Shown here: positions 63,361 through 64,000 of the stretch, one piece after another
Numbering within the stretch: position 1 is the stretch's first letter
Layout: each line of letters starts with the position of its first letter
Assembly: GCF_030530635.1 (NCBI RefSeq)
Contig: NZ_JAUMUL010000008.1
Coordinates: forward strand, 5,894 to 69,893
Source: Actinomyces sp.
GTDB taxonomy: Bacteria; Actinomycetota; Actinomycetes; Actinomycetales; Actinomycetaceae
Length of the DNA: 64,000 nt
Reading direction: 5' to 3'
Translations under genes and position numbers: made by a program
The notes under the pieces: generated by a model
Seen by the model: only the letters and a program-made list of their open reading frames with translations
Told to the model about the DNA's origin: nothing
Databases searched by the model: none

Positions 63361-64000
63361 ATGAGCACCCCCGCCGAGACTCTCACCCGCCCTGACGGCT
63401 CTGCCGTGCGTATCCTGGTCGTCGACGACGAGCAGACACTCGCCGACCTGCTCGCCTCCGCACTTCGTTACGAGGGCTGGGAGGTGACCACCGCCGGCAC
63501 CGGCCGAGCAGCGGTGCGCATCGCCCAGGAGTTCGACCCCGATGTGATCGTGTTGGACATCATGCTGCCCGACTTCGACGGCCTGGAGGTCATGCGCCGC
63601 ATCCACGGTCACCAGCCCACTGTTCCAGTCCTGTTCCTCACCGCGAAAGACGCCGTCGAGGACCGGGTCGCCGGACTCACCGCCGGCGGTGACGACTACG
63701 TAACCAAGCCCTTCTCCCTGGAAGAGGTAGTCGCCCGGCTGCGCGCCCTGCTGCGCCGCTCGGGCGCCGGATCGGAGAAGCCCTCCAACGTGCTGGAGGT
63801 AGGCGATCTGCGCATGGACGAGGACTCCCACGAGGTGTGGCGCGGCGAGGACGAGATCCACCTGACCGCCACCGAGTTCGAGTTGCTGCGCTACCTGATG
63901 CGCAATCCCCGCCGGGTGCTGTCCAAGCCGCAGATCCTGGACCGGGTGTGGAACTACGACTTCGGCGGGCAGGCCAACATCGTCGAGCTGTACATCTCCT
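63361..64000 (+). CDS. PhoP-like OmpR-family response regulator (3' end beyond window)
   Basis: The visible 213 residues include a receiver domain with Asp66 (VIVLDIMLPDFDG), GGDDYVTKPFSLEEVVARL, and most of the winged-helix domain (LTATEFELLRYLM, then LSKPQILDRVWNYDFGG). The match to mycobacterial PhoP is close through the last stretch. The gene is cut by the right edge, and its kinase presumably follows. An in-frame ATG at 63352 is an alternative start; neither has a clear ribosome site. The two PAS proteins are divergent across a 226-base gap. Confidence 0.88.
   Translation, partial: MSTPAETLTRPDGSAVRILVVDDEQTLADLLASALRYEGWEVTTAGTGRAAVRIAQEFDPDVIVLDIMLPDFDGLEVMRRIHGHQPTVPVLFLTAKDAVEDRVAGLTAGGDDYVTKPFSLEEVVARLRALLRRSGAGSEKPSNVLEVGDLRMDEDSHEVWRGEDEIHLTATEFELLRYLMRNPRRVLSKPQILDRVWNYDFGGQANIVELYIS

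Overview
The window looks like chromosome of a high-GC Gram-positive bacterium of the Actinomycetaceae (Actinomyces or a close relative). This is an inference from gene content: Lsr2, CarD, a SenX3/RegX3 pair beside phoU, a PhoP-like regulator, many ROK and LacI sugar regulators, GTG starts, AGGAGG ribosome sites and very GC-rich third positions. No rRNA genes, prophage, intact transposase or CRISPR array was seen. One tRNA gene (Thr, CGT) is present.

Left part, 1-14.4 kb: a glycoside-degradation region. A GH3 beta-glycosidase, a GPH-type sugar symporter and a ROK regulator are followed by an operon of C-glycoside deglycosidase alpha and beta subunits and a GH35-type beta-galactosidase. A second ROK regulator is divergent from that operon and is followed by a small monooxygenase-like protein and two more sugar-phosphate-isomerase-like TIM barrels. 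A Phd/ParE-type toxin-antitoxin pair sits between the GH35 gene and a duplicated fragment of that gene's 3' end.

Middle part, 14.4-31 kb: mostly housekeeping genes. These include Ohr/OsmC, ispD, carD, senX3-regX3/phoU, phosphoglycerate mutase, lsr2, tRNA-Thr, asparaginase, a secreted TAP-family peptidase, an XRE regulator and holB.

Right part, 31-60 kb: holB, tmk and topA lie in the same orientation and in the order expected of a topA-tmk-holB cluster. They are separated by two accessory islands. Island 1 (31.3-41.9 kb) has an ABC exporter, then a LacI regulator, GH38 alpha-mannosidase, GH5_18-like beta-mannosidase and an ABC sugar importer, read here as an N-glycan (mannoside) utilisation locus. 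Island 2 (43.4-56.3 kb) has an OmpA-like repeat lipoprotein, a two-component system, a DUF3060-like lipoprotein, a complete arginine deiminase pathway (arcA, arcB, arcC) with an unexpected arginine:glycine amidinotransferase homologue and two transporters, a TetR regulator and a CPBP membrane protease. Non-coding repeats and foldback elements sit at every seam.

Right end, 57-64 kb: topA, two paralogous Aer-like PAS proteins without a chemotaxis signalling domain, and a divergent PhoP-like response regulator cut by the window edge.

The most noteworthy items are the C-glycoside deglycosidase locus, the amidinotransferase inside the arginine deiminase operon, the split topA-tmk-holB cluster with repeats at its seams, and the PAS pair of unknown output.
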